A stretch of DNA of 15,176 nucleotides from Archangium sp. (GTDB taxonomy: Bacteria > Myxococcota > Myxococcia > Myxococcales > Myxococcaceae): the NCBI GenBank assembly GCA_016793525.1, contig JAEUJT010000003.1, positions 1 to 15,176 of the forward strand, in the 5' to 3' direction. Positions 6,862 to 13,403 of this stretch are shown in pieces. A model generated the notes under the pieces. It made no database searches. It was given only the letters and a program-made list of their open reading frames with translations, and was not told the DNA's origin. Numbering within the stretch: position 1 is the first letter of the stretch; each line of letters opens with the position of its first letter. The position numbers and the translations under genes were made by a program.

Positions 6862-7563
6862 ATGCGTATGACGACCCGAAAAGCAGACCCGTGGAACGAC
6901 CTGAGTGTCATCGACGCGCGCGCGCCGCGCTTCAACCAGACGGTGGTGGCCGTCGGCGCCCTCGTCGCGGTGTGGACTGGCTGGTGGCCGATTCTCGGCG
7001 CGCTGGGGCTCCAGCTCGCGGTGAGCGTGGTGTTCGGCCGCCAGTACTGCCTGCCCTGCGTCTTCTATTTCCGCGTGGTGCAGCCGCGCATCGGAGAAGG
7101 GCCGCTCGAAGACTCCCGGGCTCCGCGCTTCGCCAACATCATCGGCGCGGTGTTTCTGAGCTCAGCTGCGCTGGCGTACGCGGCGGGCTTCCCCACGGTG
7201 GGCGTGGTGTTGGGCAGCATCGTGGCCGCGCTGGCGTCGCTGGCGGCGGTGACCGGCCTCTGCGTCGGCTGCGAGGTGTACGCGCTGCTGGCCCGGGTGC
7301 GCGGTGTCAAGGGCGGCCGAATCGACGTCATCGACCTGGCGCAGCTGGGCGTCACCTCGGCGAAAGACCTGGTGGTGCTCTTCACCCACCCGCTGTGCAG
7401 CGACTGCCAGACGCTCGACGCGGAGCTGTCGGCGAAGGCCACGCCGGTGGTGCACATCGACGTCTCGAAGCGAAAAGACCTGGCGAAGAAGTACGGCGTG
7501 GCCCTCGTGCCGCTGGCGTACGCGGTGACGGGTGATGGGTTGGTGACCGCGCGCGTGCACTGA
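6862..7563 (+). CDS. DUF4395-type membrane protein fused to a thioredoxin-like domain
   Basis: The 233-aa product has a DUF4395-like N-terminal half: DARAPRFNQ at the start, hydrophobic helices at ~26-58, the middle motif PRIGEGPLEDSRAPRFA, two more helices at ~91-131, and the GLCVGCE signature at 132-138. After a short linker the C-terminal part (~166-233) resembles a thioredoxin fold: LVVLFTHPLCSDC with active-site CSDC at 179-182, and YGVALVP (211-217) giving the likely cis-proline. A further CLPC sits at 63-66, so there are three CxxC pairs. I infer a membrane thiol-disulfide carrier that passes electrons between compartments; the substrate is unknown. A second ATG at 6868 has GGA 6 nt upstream and may be the true start. 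In other bacteria DUF4395 proteins are often encoded beside separate thioredoxin genes. The operator-like palindrome just upstream suggests repressor control. Confidence 0.82.
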   Translation: MRMTTRKADPWNDLSVIDARAPRFNQTVVAVGALVAVWTGWWPILGALGLQLAVSVVFGRQYCLPCVFYFRVVQPRIGEGPLEDSRAPRFANIIGAVFLSSAALAYAAGFPTVGVVLGSIVAALASLAAVTGLCVGCEVYALLARVRGVKGGRIDVIDLAQLGVTSAKDLVVLFTHPLCSDCQTLDAELSAKATPVVHIDVSKRKDLAKKYGVALVPLAYAVTGDGLVTARVH

Positions 7564-7689
7564 AGCCATCGCGCCGGGCGCTGCGTACGACCGCGCTCTT
7601 CGACGAGCCACCGACTGTGGCTGTGAGTCACCTCGGCGGGCGCCTGAAAAAGAGGTCCCGGGGCCCGATCGCCATTCGTCACACGCCCA

Positions 7690-8103
7690 ATGACTTGGCA
7701 CTGGCACTGGAGCGTTCTCGCCGTCGCCCTGCGCGCCTCCACCGCCTGGAGCGCCGACTGCCGCAGCGTCGGGGGCATGACGCACGCAGACTCGGCGTGT
7801 GCGCGGGTGCGGCTCTCGACGGCGAAGGTGGAGCCCTTGACCACTCGGGTCATGCCGTCGGACGCGACGACCACGTTGACGTGCGGCCAGCAGTTCAGCC
7901 TGCCGCCCTACGCGGTCGCCATTCAGTGCCGAGGCACCCGACGTGGGCGGCGCACGCTCGTCGAATTCGTCATCACCGACGGCCCGCGCACACGCGTGGC
8001 GAAGGTCGGGGCGCATGACGGGCATTCCGACTTCATCGTGCTGTACCTGCGCGTCACCACTGACCTGCTCGACGTCACCGTCGACTTCGGTACCTTCGAT
8101 TGA
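7690..8103 (+). CDS. Small exported hypothetical protein
   Basis: I do not recognise this 137-aa product. It opens with MTWHWHW, followed by a short hydrophobic stretch (VLAVALRAS) and a possible signal-peptidase site after WSA (residues 20-22). The mature part has four cysteines and beta-strand-like segments (RTLVEFVITDG, FIVLYLRVTTDLLDVTVDF). Third codon positions are almost all G or C through the reading frame, which supports real coding. Longer opposite-strand frames over the same region lack recognisable motifs and look like shadows. No ribosome site is evident before the ATG, and no other start is available after the in-frame stop upstream, so translation may be leaderless or weak. It lies 126 bp after the DUF4395 gene and 53 bp before the PRPP synthetase gene, without a clear functional tie to either. 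Confidence 0.6.
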   Translation: MTWHWHWSVLAVALRASTAWSADCRSVGGMTHADSACARVRLSTAKVEPLTTRVMPSDATTTLTCGQQFSLPPYAVAIQCRGTRRGRRTLVEFVITDGPRTRVAKVGAHDGHSDFIVLYLRVTTDLLDVTVDFGTFD

Positions 8104-8156
8104 CGCGGCGCAATTCGGCTCACCGCGCCCATGAAAAGCGGCGAAGCTGACAGGCC

Positions 8157-9071
8157 ATGCGCACCGTTCTCCTCTCAGGCTCATCACACCCGGCGTTGAC
8201 CCAGGCGCTCGCGGCGGAGTTGAAGGTGTCGCTCGGTGCGTGCACGGTCGGCAGGTACCCCGACGGCGAGTGCGACATCGACGTGGCTGAAGACGTGCGA
8301 GAGGCTGACGTCTTCGTGGTGCAGGCGCTCCACGCGCCAGTGGGCGAATACCTGCTCGAGCTGACGCTGCTGACCGACGCATGCCTGCGGGCGGGCGCGG
8401 CGCGGGTCACGGCCGTCATTCCGTATTTGGGCTACGCCCGGCATGACCGGCGTGAGTCGGGCACCGAGCCGCTGGGCGCGCGGGTGGTGGCCGAGCTCCT
8501 CGCCGCGGCGCGGGTGCACCGGCTGGTGTGCATCGACCTCCATTCCCGCGCGGTCGAAGGCTGCTTCCCCCAACCGGTAGAACACACCAGCATGGTGCCG
8601 GCGCTCGTCGAGCACCTGCGCGCGCACGTGCCGGAGAAGTCGGTGGTCGTGTCGCCCGACCTCGGAGCGGTGAAGCGCGCCGAAGCCTTCGCTCGCCCCC
8701 TCGGGCTGCCCGTGGCGGTGGTGCACAAACAGCGGCTGTCTGGCGACTCGGTGCAGACGCACGGCGTGGTGGGCGACGTGGCTGGGCGTCACCCCATCAT
8801 CGTCGACGACATGATTTCGACCGGAGGCACGCTCGTCGCCGCGGTGCAGGCCGTCATCGCCGCCGGAGCCGTCGGCCCTGTGACCGTGGTCGCCTCGCAT
8901 GGCCTCTTCGTGGGCAATGCGGAGGCGCGGTTGGCGGCGCTCCCGCTCGCGCGCGTGGTGGTGTCTGACAGCGTACCAGGCGCCAAGAGCCACCGCTTTC
9001 CCCTCGAGCGCGTGTCGTGCGCGCCGGTCCTCGCGTCGGTGATTCGACGCATCCAACGCTCCGAGCGCTGA
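8157..9071 (+). CDS. prs: Ribose-phosphate diphosphokinase (PRPP synthetase) homologue
   Basis: The 304-aa product is collinear with PRPP synthetases, which make 5-phosphoribosyl-1-diphosphate from ribose 5-phosphate and ATP for nucleotide, His and Trp synthesis in the cytoplasm. Visible landmarks are RYPDGE (33-38), YLGYARHDRR (90-99), IDLHS with the metal-binding His (126-130), SPDLGAVKRAEAFA (166-179), the flexible-loop K191 and R193 (family K-R-R, here K-Q-R) and the PRPP loop VDDMISTGGT (216-225). It is a little shorter than the ~315-aa housekeeping enzymes. It also departs from them after the catalytic His (SRAVEGCF...VEH instead of the usual ADQIQGFF...VDNL type). It may therefore be a second, divergent paralogue, nearer to shorter archaeal-style enzymes. 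The start follows CAGGCC, a poor ribosome site. A promoter-less 53-bp gap separates it from the hypothetical gene upstream. Confidence 0.9.
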   Translation: MRTVLLSGSSHPALTQALAAELKVSLGACTVGRYPDGECDIDVAEDVREADVFVVQALHAPVGEYLLELTLLTDACLRAGAARVTAVIPYLGYARHDRRESGTEPLGARVVAELLAAARVHRLVCIDLHSRAVEGCFPQPVEHTSMVPALVEHLRAHVPEKSVVVSPDLGAVKRAEAFARPLGLPVAVVHKQRLSGDSVQTHGVVGDVAGRHPIIVDDMISTGGTLVAAVQAVIAAGAVGPVTVVASHGLFVGNAEARLAALPLARVVVSDSVPGAKSHRFPLERVSCAPVLASVIRRIQRSER

Positions 9072-9108
9072 GCAGCACCGAAACGCGTTGACCGGAATTC
9101 ACAACGGC

Positions 9109-9137
9109 TTGACGTGTGTTACGTCGACTTATAAATA
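9109..9137 (+). promoter_or_regulatory. Sigma70-like promoter of the ArsR/AHSA1 operon
   Basis: TTGACG (9109-9114) is a good -35 element. An A+T-rich stretch (TTATAAATAA) about 15-17 nt downstream supplies the -10. The exact hexamer is ambiguous: TATAAA at 9130-9135 or TAAATA at 9132-9137. It is the only strong promoter-like pair I see in the window. Confidence 0.6.
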
Positions 9138-9166
9138 ACCAAAAGGTTATATCACTATAAGGTTAC
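9135..9166. promoter_or_regulatory. Operator-like repeats overlapping the ArsR promoter
   Basis: ATAACC-AAAA-GGTTAT (9135-9150) is a perfect 6-4-6 inverted repeat. A third half-site, AAGGTTAC (9159-9166), repeats AAGGTTAT (9143-9150) with a 16-bp period and ends 2 nt before the ATG. The position over the -10 and transcription start fits autorepression by the ArsR-type protein encoded directly downstream. Confidence 0.6.
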
Positions 9167-9168
9167 AC

Positions 9169-9531
9169 ATGATGAATGCCGCTCGACTCGACGCCACCTT
9201 CGCCGCGCTTGCCGACCCGACCCGCCGAGCCATCATCGCCAGGCTGAGCAAGGGCGACGCCTCAGTGACAGAGCTCGCCAAGCCGTTCGAGATGAGCCAG
9301 CCGGCCATCTCCAAACACCTGAAGGTGCTCGAGCGGGCGGGGCTCATCTCCCGAGGGCGCGATGCGCAGCGGAGGCCGAGGCACCTGGTGGCCAAGCCGC
9401 TCCGCGACGTGGACCGCTGGCTCGAGCGCTACCGCGCGCATTGGGAAGAGCACTTCAGCGCCCTCGACGACGTACTCGAGGCCCTGAAGCGAGAAGAACG
9501 CACCACCACCCGACGAACGGAGAAGCCATGA
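9169..9531 (+). CDS. ArsR-family winged-helix transcriptional regulator
   Basis: The 120-aa protein has the standard ArsR/HTH_20 layout. ALADPTRRAIIARLSKGDASVTELA (12-37) forms the first helices, MSQPAISKHLKVLERAGLI (42-60) is the helix-turn-helix and recognition helix, and SRGRDAQRRPRHLV (61-74) is the wing. There are no cysteines, so it is not a metal sensor of the ArsR/SmtB thiol type. It belongs to the group usually paired with an AHSA1-like partner. Its stop overlaps the next ATG (ATGA, 9528-9531), so the two genes are translationally coupled. The upstream inverted repeat overlapping the promoter suggests autoregulation. ATG 9172 is an alternative start one codon later. Confidence 0.93.
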   Translation: MMNAARLDATFAALADPTRRAIIARLSKGDASVTELAKPFEMSQPAISKHLKVLERAGLISRGRDAQRRPRHLVAKPLRDVDRWLERYRAHWEEHFSALDDVLEALKREERTTTRRTEKP

Positions 9532-10022
9532 AAGCGACGCTCGATGTCAGCCTCGATGTGCCGAATGAAATTCGCATGACCCGCACCTTCAACGCGCCCC
9601 GTCGCCTGGTGGTGAAGGCGATGAGCACGCCGGAGTTGATCAAGCGCTGGCTGGGCGGCGTGCGCGCCGAGGTCGTCTCGGCCACCGTCGACCTGCGTGT
9701 CGGCGGCAGCTACCGCTACGTCTTCCGGCGACCCGACGGCGTCGAGTTCGCCTTCGTCGGCACCTACCGCGAGGTGAGCGACGAGCGCGTCGTGCACACC
9801 GAGGCGCTCGAGGGGCAGCCCGGCGAATCGCTCGTCACCAACACGTTGGTCGAGCACGGCGAAAAGACCACGCTGACCGTGGTGATGCGCTTCGAGAGCC
9901 AAGCGATTCGCGACATGGTCGTCGGCACCGGCATGGCCGTCGGCGCGGGTGAAAGCTACGACGCGCTCGAGACGCTGCTCGCGTCGCTCCATGTCACGTT
10001 GGGTGGTTCGGCGCGCTCGTAG
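9528..10022 (+). CDS. AHSA1/SRPBCC-domain protein
   Basis: The 164-aa product is a START/Bet v1-like (SRPBCC) protein of the activator-of-Hsp90-ATPase-1-like group. It has the opening strand EIRMTRTFNAPRRLVVKAMSTPELIKRWL (14-42), GGSYRYVF (59-66), FAFVGTYREV (75-83) and the terminal helix MAVGAGESYDALETLLASL (136-154). These small cytoplasmic proteins have a hydrophobic cavity; the bacterial members' ligands are mostly unknown. The ATG at 9528 is chosen because GGAG lies 5 nt upstream and the codon overlaps the regulator's stop; the frame extends to 9441 but that part has shadow-like codons. The pair ArsR + AHSA1 recurs in many bacteria, with the partner under the regulator's control. The last 29 bp overlap the 3' end of the opposite-strand membrane protein gene. 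Confidence 0.9.
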   Translation: MKATLDVSLDVPNEIRMTRTFNAPRRLVVKAMSTPELIKRWLGGVRAEVVSATVDLRVGGSYRYVFRRPDGVEFAFVGTYREVSDERVVHTEALEGQPGESLVTNTLVEHGEKTTLTVVMRFESQAIRDMVVGTGMAVGAGESYDALETLLASLHVTLGGSARS

Positions 10023-11061
10023 CTCCGTCCGCTCCACGCGACTTCAGCAGCCACACGGCGAACGGAATCACCGCGACGCCGATGGTGATGAACTTGAGGG
10101 CGACGGGCGGCGCGTCCCACACCACCGAGGGAAAGAGCACGACGCTCAGCGCGTACAGACACGCCACCGACGCGACGAGCCAGTTGAACGAAGACGCTCC
10201 GCGGCGCTCCACTTCGCTCGCCACCGCCCACGCGACCGCCGGAGCGACGAACGTCATCATGCGCTGGGTGTTGATGGCCACCACACACGCCGCCACCGCG
10301 GGAACGAAGAGCGCGAGACCAAGCCAGCCGCCGCGCTGGTCCGACGACCGGAGCGCGCGCACCACCGCCCACCCCATCACCAACCAGAGCCAGTGCCAGG
10401 CGCCCACCGCGTCGCCCAGCACGCGGCCCCAGCCCTTGTTGGTGGCCACCCGCGTCACTTCGTCGAACATCGACGCCCCACCCTCCGAGGGAATGGCCCG
10501 CGAGAGCGCGACGGTGCCGAACACGAAGAGCAGGCCCACCCCCGCCGCGACACGCGGCCTCGACGGGAGCCACAGCAGCGGGAAAAACACCGCGTTCTCC
10601 CGCACCAGCAGCGCCGCGACGAAGAGCACCGCGCTCGCCGCCACCGCCCCCATGAGCCACAGCTGAATCAACCCCGCCTGCACCGCGAGCCACGCCGCGT
10701 CGGTGAGAAACGGGTTCCTGTGCAGGTACAGAAAACCCGGAGACACCGCCACGAAGCACAACCCCACGGCCGCCGCGCGGGGCGACGACTTCAGCCGCAG
10801 CAGCGCGTGGAACGTCAGCGCGAAGAACAGCAGGGCCGAGGCGTGGGCGATGAGTCGAAAACCCAGCTGTGGCTCCAGCGAGAGCCGCCCAGCGAGCCAG
10901 GGCACCGCCACGCGCCGCGCGAAGGGCATCGCCGCCGGGAGCCCCGCCGCCATGCGCAGGTACTCCGCCGCGTCACCCGTCTGGACGAGCTCACGTTGAA
11001 CCCACACCCCGGCGCTCTCCCAGAGGAGAAACGGCGCCAGCCATGCGGCCCCCGCCTTCAT
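9994..11061 (-). CDS. Polytopic membrane protein, possible GT-C-type glycosyltransferase
   Basis: The 355-aa product is strongly hydrophobic with roughly eight to ten predicted membrane segments. Its first extracytoplasmic loop carries GDAAEYLRMAAG (29-40) followed by PFARRVAVPWLAG. This resembles GT-C superfamily enzymes, where an acidic residue in the first loop is catalytic and a polyprenyl-phosphate sugar is the donor. HRNPFLTDAAW and RENAVFFPLLWLPSR are further features shared with uncharacterised proteins of this kind. The family assignment is therefore tentative and the acceptor unknown. The start codon overlaps the stop of the reductase gene upstream (ATGA at 11058-11061 on the minus strand), so it is the last gene of a three-gene run. 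Its own end runs 29 bp into the 3' end of the convergent AHSA1 gene. Confidence 0.8.
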   Translation of the reverse strand: MKAGAAWLAPFLLWESAGVWVQRELVQTGDAAEYLRMAAGLPAAMPFARRVAVPWLAGRLSLEPQLGFRLIAHASALLFFALTFHALLRLKSSPRAAAVGLCFVAVSPGFLYLHRNPFLTDAAWLAVQAGLIQLWLMGAVAASAVLFVAALLVRENAVFFPLLWLPSRPRVAAGVGLLFVFGTVALSRAIPSEGGASMFDEVTRVATNKGWGRVLGDAVGAWHWLWLVMGWAVVRALRSSDQRGGWLGLALFVPAVAACVVAINTQRMMTFVAPAVAWAVASEVERRGASSFNWLVASVACLYALSVVLFPSVVWDAPPVALKFITIGVAVIPFAVWLLKSRGADGATSAPNHPT

Positions 11062-11594
11062 GCCGGTCGCGCGGGGACGTAGGTCAGCTGCACCAGGCCA
11101 CCCAGCAGCGGCGCGCTGCGGAGCAAGGTCAACGCGCTCCGCTGCGCCACCCCGGCGAAGAGGGGGTACCCCCGGCCGAGAATGACCGGCACCACCGTCA
11201 CCGTCAGCTCGTCGACCAGCCCCGCATCGTGCGCCTGACGAATGACGTCGCCGCCGTCGAGGTACACGTCGAGGCCGTTCGCGGCCTCCTTCGCCTGCGC
11301 CACGAGCTCGGTGATGGGCCCCGACACCGCGCGCACCGAGGGGACCTTCGGCGTCAGCGGCCGCCTCGTGGGCACCAACACCGGGCGCTCACCGTAGGCC
11401 CACTCTCCGGGGAAGCCGGCCGCCACGTCGTACGTGCGGCGGCCCATCAGCAAAGCGCCCGTCTGGGAGAGAAAAGTGGCGAAGCCGAAGTCGTCGCCCG
11501 GCACCGGAGGCGGGAGCCATGACAGGTCGTCGTTCTCTCCGGCGATGAAGCCGTCGAGCGAGGTGGCGATGAAGACGCGCGCGCGGCCAGCCAT
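11058..11594 (-). CDS. Dihydrofolate-reductase-fold (RibD C-terminal-like) protein
   Basis: The 178-aa product matches the DHFR-like family related to the RibD C-terminal domain. It shows ARVFIATSLDGFIAG (5-19), the nucleotide-binding LLMGRRTYD (48-56), LDVYLDGGDVIRQ (108-120), and AGLVDELTVTVVPVILGRGYPLF (124-146). Members bind NADPH and reduce pterin- or flavin-like or other small substrates; the specific substrate here is unknown. The start at 11594 is set by the family N-terminus; a longer frame to 11747 overlaps the coding sequence of the upstream regulator and is a shadow. It begins 8 bp after the stop of the response regulator gene and its own stop overlaps the next gene's ATG, so it is probably co-transcribed with both. 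Confidence 0.88.
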   Translation of the reverse strand: MAGRARVFIATSLDGFIAGENDDLSWLPPPVPGDDFGFATFLSQTGALLMGRRTYDVAAGFPGEWAYGERPVLVPTRRPLTPKVPSVRAVSGPITELVAQAKEAANGLDVYLDGGDVIRQAHDAGLVDELTVTVVPVILGRGYPLFAGVAQRSALTLLRSAPLLGGLVQLTYVPARPA

Positions 11595-11602
11595 CACGCA
11601 AC

Positions 11603-12946
11603 TCAGCTCGCGGGGTTCTCGATGACGCCCACGCCCAACATCGCCGCCAAGAAACCCAACACCACGTGTTCGGGCTTGCCCGACGCGGCCACGATTTCGG
11701 CGCTGGTGCGGGTGCCGTCGATGCGGGGCAGCAGCTGCGCTTCCCACTTGTCGAGCTCGAGCTCATTGAGCGGGTACGGAGGCTGCGCGTTGGGCATCAG
11801 CCGCGCCTCGGGGCGAATGAGGCGGCTCAGCCGCTCGGGCTTGTAGAGCTTCTTTACGCCGCGAACGATGAGGTTCCCGGGGAAGACGTCGAGCTTGATG
11901 ATTTCGCTGCGCGCCTTCTCGCGGAAGGTGACCACGAACTGGCCTTCGTCCCACCCGAAGAGGGAATAGATGATGCTCTTCACCTGCTGGCCCACGTAAT
12001 AGAGCCGCTCGGTGTCTTTGAGCAGGCCGCGCTCGACCAACACGTCTCCGGTGCGGCGCCCCGTCTGCGAAGCCACCAGCGCCGCATCGTCGAGGTCGGT
12101 CGACTTGATTTTGCCCACCCGCACCAAAAATTGCCCGAAGCGGTCGGCGGCCAGGTTCGAGAGCGCGAACACGGGAGTGCCCGCCTCGAAGTACACCACC
12201 TTCTTCACTTTGCCCTTCTGGCAGTACAGCTCGCCCGTCTCGCGCGAGAGGTAGAATGCGGTGATGAGCCCGGGGAGGTTGTCGGTGAGCTGCCCTTGGC
12301 GCGCCGGCCGCGTGACGCCCAGCTGCGCCGCGGTGTCGAGCATCGACGGCGTCGAAGGCCGTTGGCCAGACACCGGGCCTCGGGTCGGCTTGCTGGCGGT
12401 GAGCGCCGCGCCCTGCAAGTCGGCGGAGATGTTGCCGCCGCCAGTCACCTTGATGCGGCCGGTGAGCTCCATGGGGTCTTGCTCGTCGTCTTCGACGTCG
12501 ACATCGAGCTCGACCTCGAAGGTGCCCGATGCGCTCGACGCCTTCGCAGAACCAGAGGAGGCAGACGACGATGCGGCCGGTGGAGGCACCAGCGCTTTCA
12601 CCCGCTCGAGCAGCACCTTGGCCTCGAAGGGCTTCTCGACGTGCAGCGCGCCGGGGAAACGGGTGGTGGCTTCGGCGGAGTGGCGGCTGCCCTTGAACAC
12701 GCCCGACATGAAGACGAGCGCCGCCTTGGGCGACGCGGCGCGGAGCGCTTCGGCCACCTGGTAGCCCATCATGTCGGGGAGCAAGACATCGAGCAGGGCG
12801 AGCTGAATCGACTCGCCGCGCACCAGGTCGACGGCCGACTTGCCCTTGTGAGCGCCGAGAACGGTGTAGCCAGCCTCTTCGAAGAGCGAGGTGAGAATCG
12901 CCACCAACTCGACGTTGTCGTCAACCACGAGAAGGGTGGGCGTCAT
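11603..12946 (-). CDS. Response regulator with receiver and PATAN (DUF4388) domains
   Basis: The 447-aa product starts with a complete CheY-like receiver domain (1-~120): acidic pair D9/D10, phospho-acceptor D53 in LLDVLLPDMMGY, S81 at the Thr/Ser switch position, and K105 in VEKPF. A Ser/Ala- and Asp/Glu-rich linker (~121-185) leads to a PATAN/DUF4388 domain (~217-340, GQLTDNLPGLITAFYLSRETGELYC...FGWDEGQFVV) and a C-terminal part (~345-447) that ends in a winged-helix-like region. PATAN proteins are common in myxobacteria and cyanobacteria and act by protein-protein contacts in motility and signalling. There is no clear DNA-binding domain. The start was chosen at the ATG encoding MTPTLLVVDD. 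A TTG at 12988 would add 14 non-conserved residues and collide with the divergent gene. It heads the minus-strand run with the reductase and GT-C-like genes. Confidence 0.88.
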   Translation of the reverse strand: MTPTLLVVDDNVELVAILTSLFEEAGYTVLGAHKGKSAVDLVRGESIQLALLDVLLPDMMGYQVAEALRAASPKAALVFMSGVFKGSRHSAEATTRFPGALHVEKPFEAKVLLERVKALVPPPAASSSASSGSAKASSASGTFEVELDVDVEDDEQDPMELTGRIKVTGGGNISADLQGAALTASKPTRGPVSGQRPSTPSMLDTAAQLGVTRPARQGQLTDNLPGLITAFYLSRETGELYCQKGKVKKVVYFEAGTPVFALSNLAADRFGQFLVRVGKIKSTDLDDAALVASQTGRRTGDVLVERGLLKDTERLYYVGQQVKSIIYSLFGWDEGQFVVTFREKARSEIIKLDVFPGNLIVRGVKKLYKPERLSRLIRPEARLMPNAQPPYPLNELELDKWEAQLLPRIDGTRTSAEIVAASGKPEHVVLGFLAAMLGVGVIENPAS

Positions 12947-12988
12947 GAGCGGACTTAAACTAACCTCGTTTCCCTCGGAGCGTAGCAA

Positions 12989-13297
12989 ATGAAACGTAGC
13001 CTCGTGACACTGCTGTTGCTGACGGCTGTCGGTGCCGCGGCGGATCCACTCGATGCCAGCGTGCCCGACGCGTCGGTCGGCATGGGCGGCGCCGACATGA
13101 CCAGCGAAGAGAACGACACCACGGGGCTGCCCTGCCTCGACTCCCGGGAGTGCGACTCGCGCACCAGCTGTGTCGATGGCCGATGCATCCCCCTGAAGCC
13201 GCGCAATGCCGCTGGGTGTGGCGGTGGAGCGCTCGCGTCGCTTGGCGCCCTCGCCGGCTTCGGCCTGGTGCTGTCACGACGACGCCGCCAGGGCTGA
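12989..13297 (+). CDS. Small secreted Cys-rich protein with MYXO-CTERM-like tail
   Basis: The 102-aa product has a typical signal peptide (KRS, then LVTLLLLTAVGAAA, cleavage near residue 18), an acidic low-complexity part, and a four-Cys segment CLDSRECDSRTSCVDGRC (49-66). A C-terminal tail of Gly-Cys-Gly (76-78), a hydrophobic stretch (80-96) and RRRR (97-100) follows. This tail matches the layout of MYXO-CTERM sorting signals, in which an invariant Cys precedes a transmembrane segment and basic end, and which are processed in myxobacteria by myxosortase-type proteases for cell-surface display. A GGAG site (12977-12980) lies 8 nt before the ATG. Only 42 bp separate its start from the divergent response regulator start. 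The four-Cys segment resembles the repeats in the lipoprotein at 3599-5848. Function is unknown. Confidence 0.8.
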   Translation: MKRSLVTLLLLTAVGAAADPLDASVPDASVGMGGADMTSEENDTTGLPCLDSRECDSRTSCVDGRCIPLKPRNAAGCGGGALASLGALAGFGLVLSRRRRQG

Positions 13298-13403
13298 GCG
13301 TGGGTCTCACCAGTGCGTGGGAGCCCGCCGTGGCCGTGCTCGCGCCCACTCGAGCCACACTGCGACGTGAAGTGAAGCGGCTCGTGCTACGCCTGTCGGC
13401 ACC

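Noticed and set aside
7606..7622. AGCCAC-CGACT-GTGGCT hairpin after the DUF4395 gene
   Set aside because: Only a 6-bp stem and no T-run follows; such short inverted repeats are expected by chance in G+C-rich DNA.
7162..8382. Long minus-strand open frame of 406 codons
   Set aside because: Arg/Ala/His-rich product without domain motifs, lying opposite three plus-strand genes; a high-G+C shadow.
11666..12958. Plus-strand open frame of 430 codons opposite the response regulator
   Set aside because: Leu/Glu/Arg/His-rich composition with no motif; mirrors the receiver-PATAN gene on the other strand.
13298..13403. Gap before the kinase gene as a regulatory or RNA element
   Set aside because: No promoter hexamers, repeats or strong hairpin could be picked out by eye.
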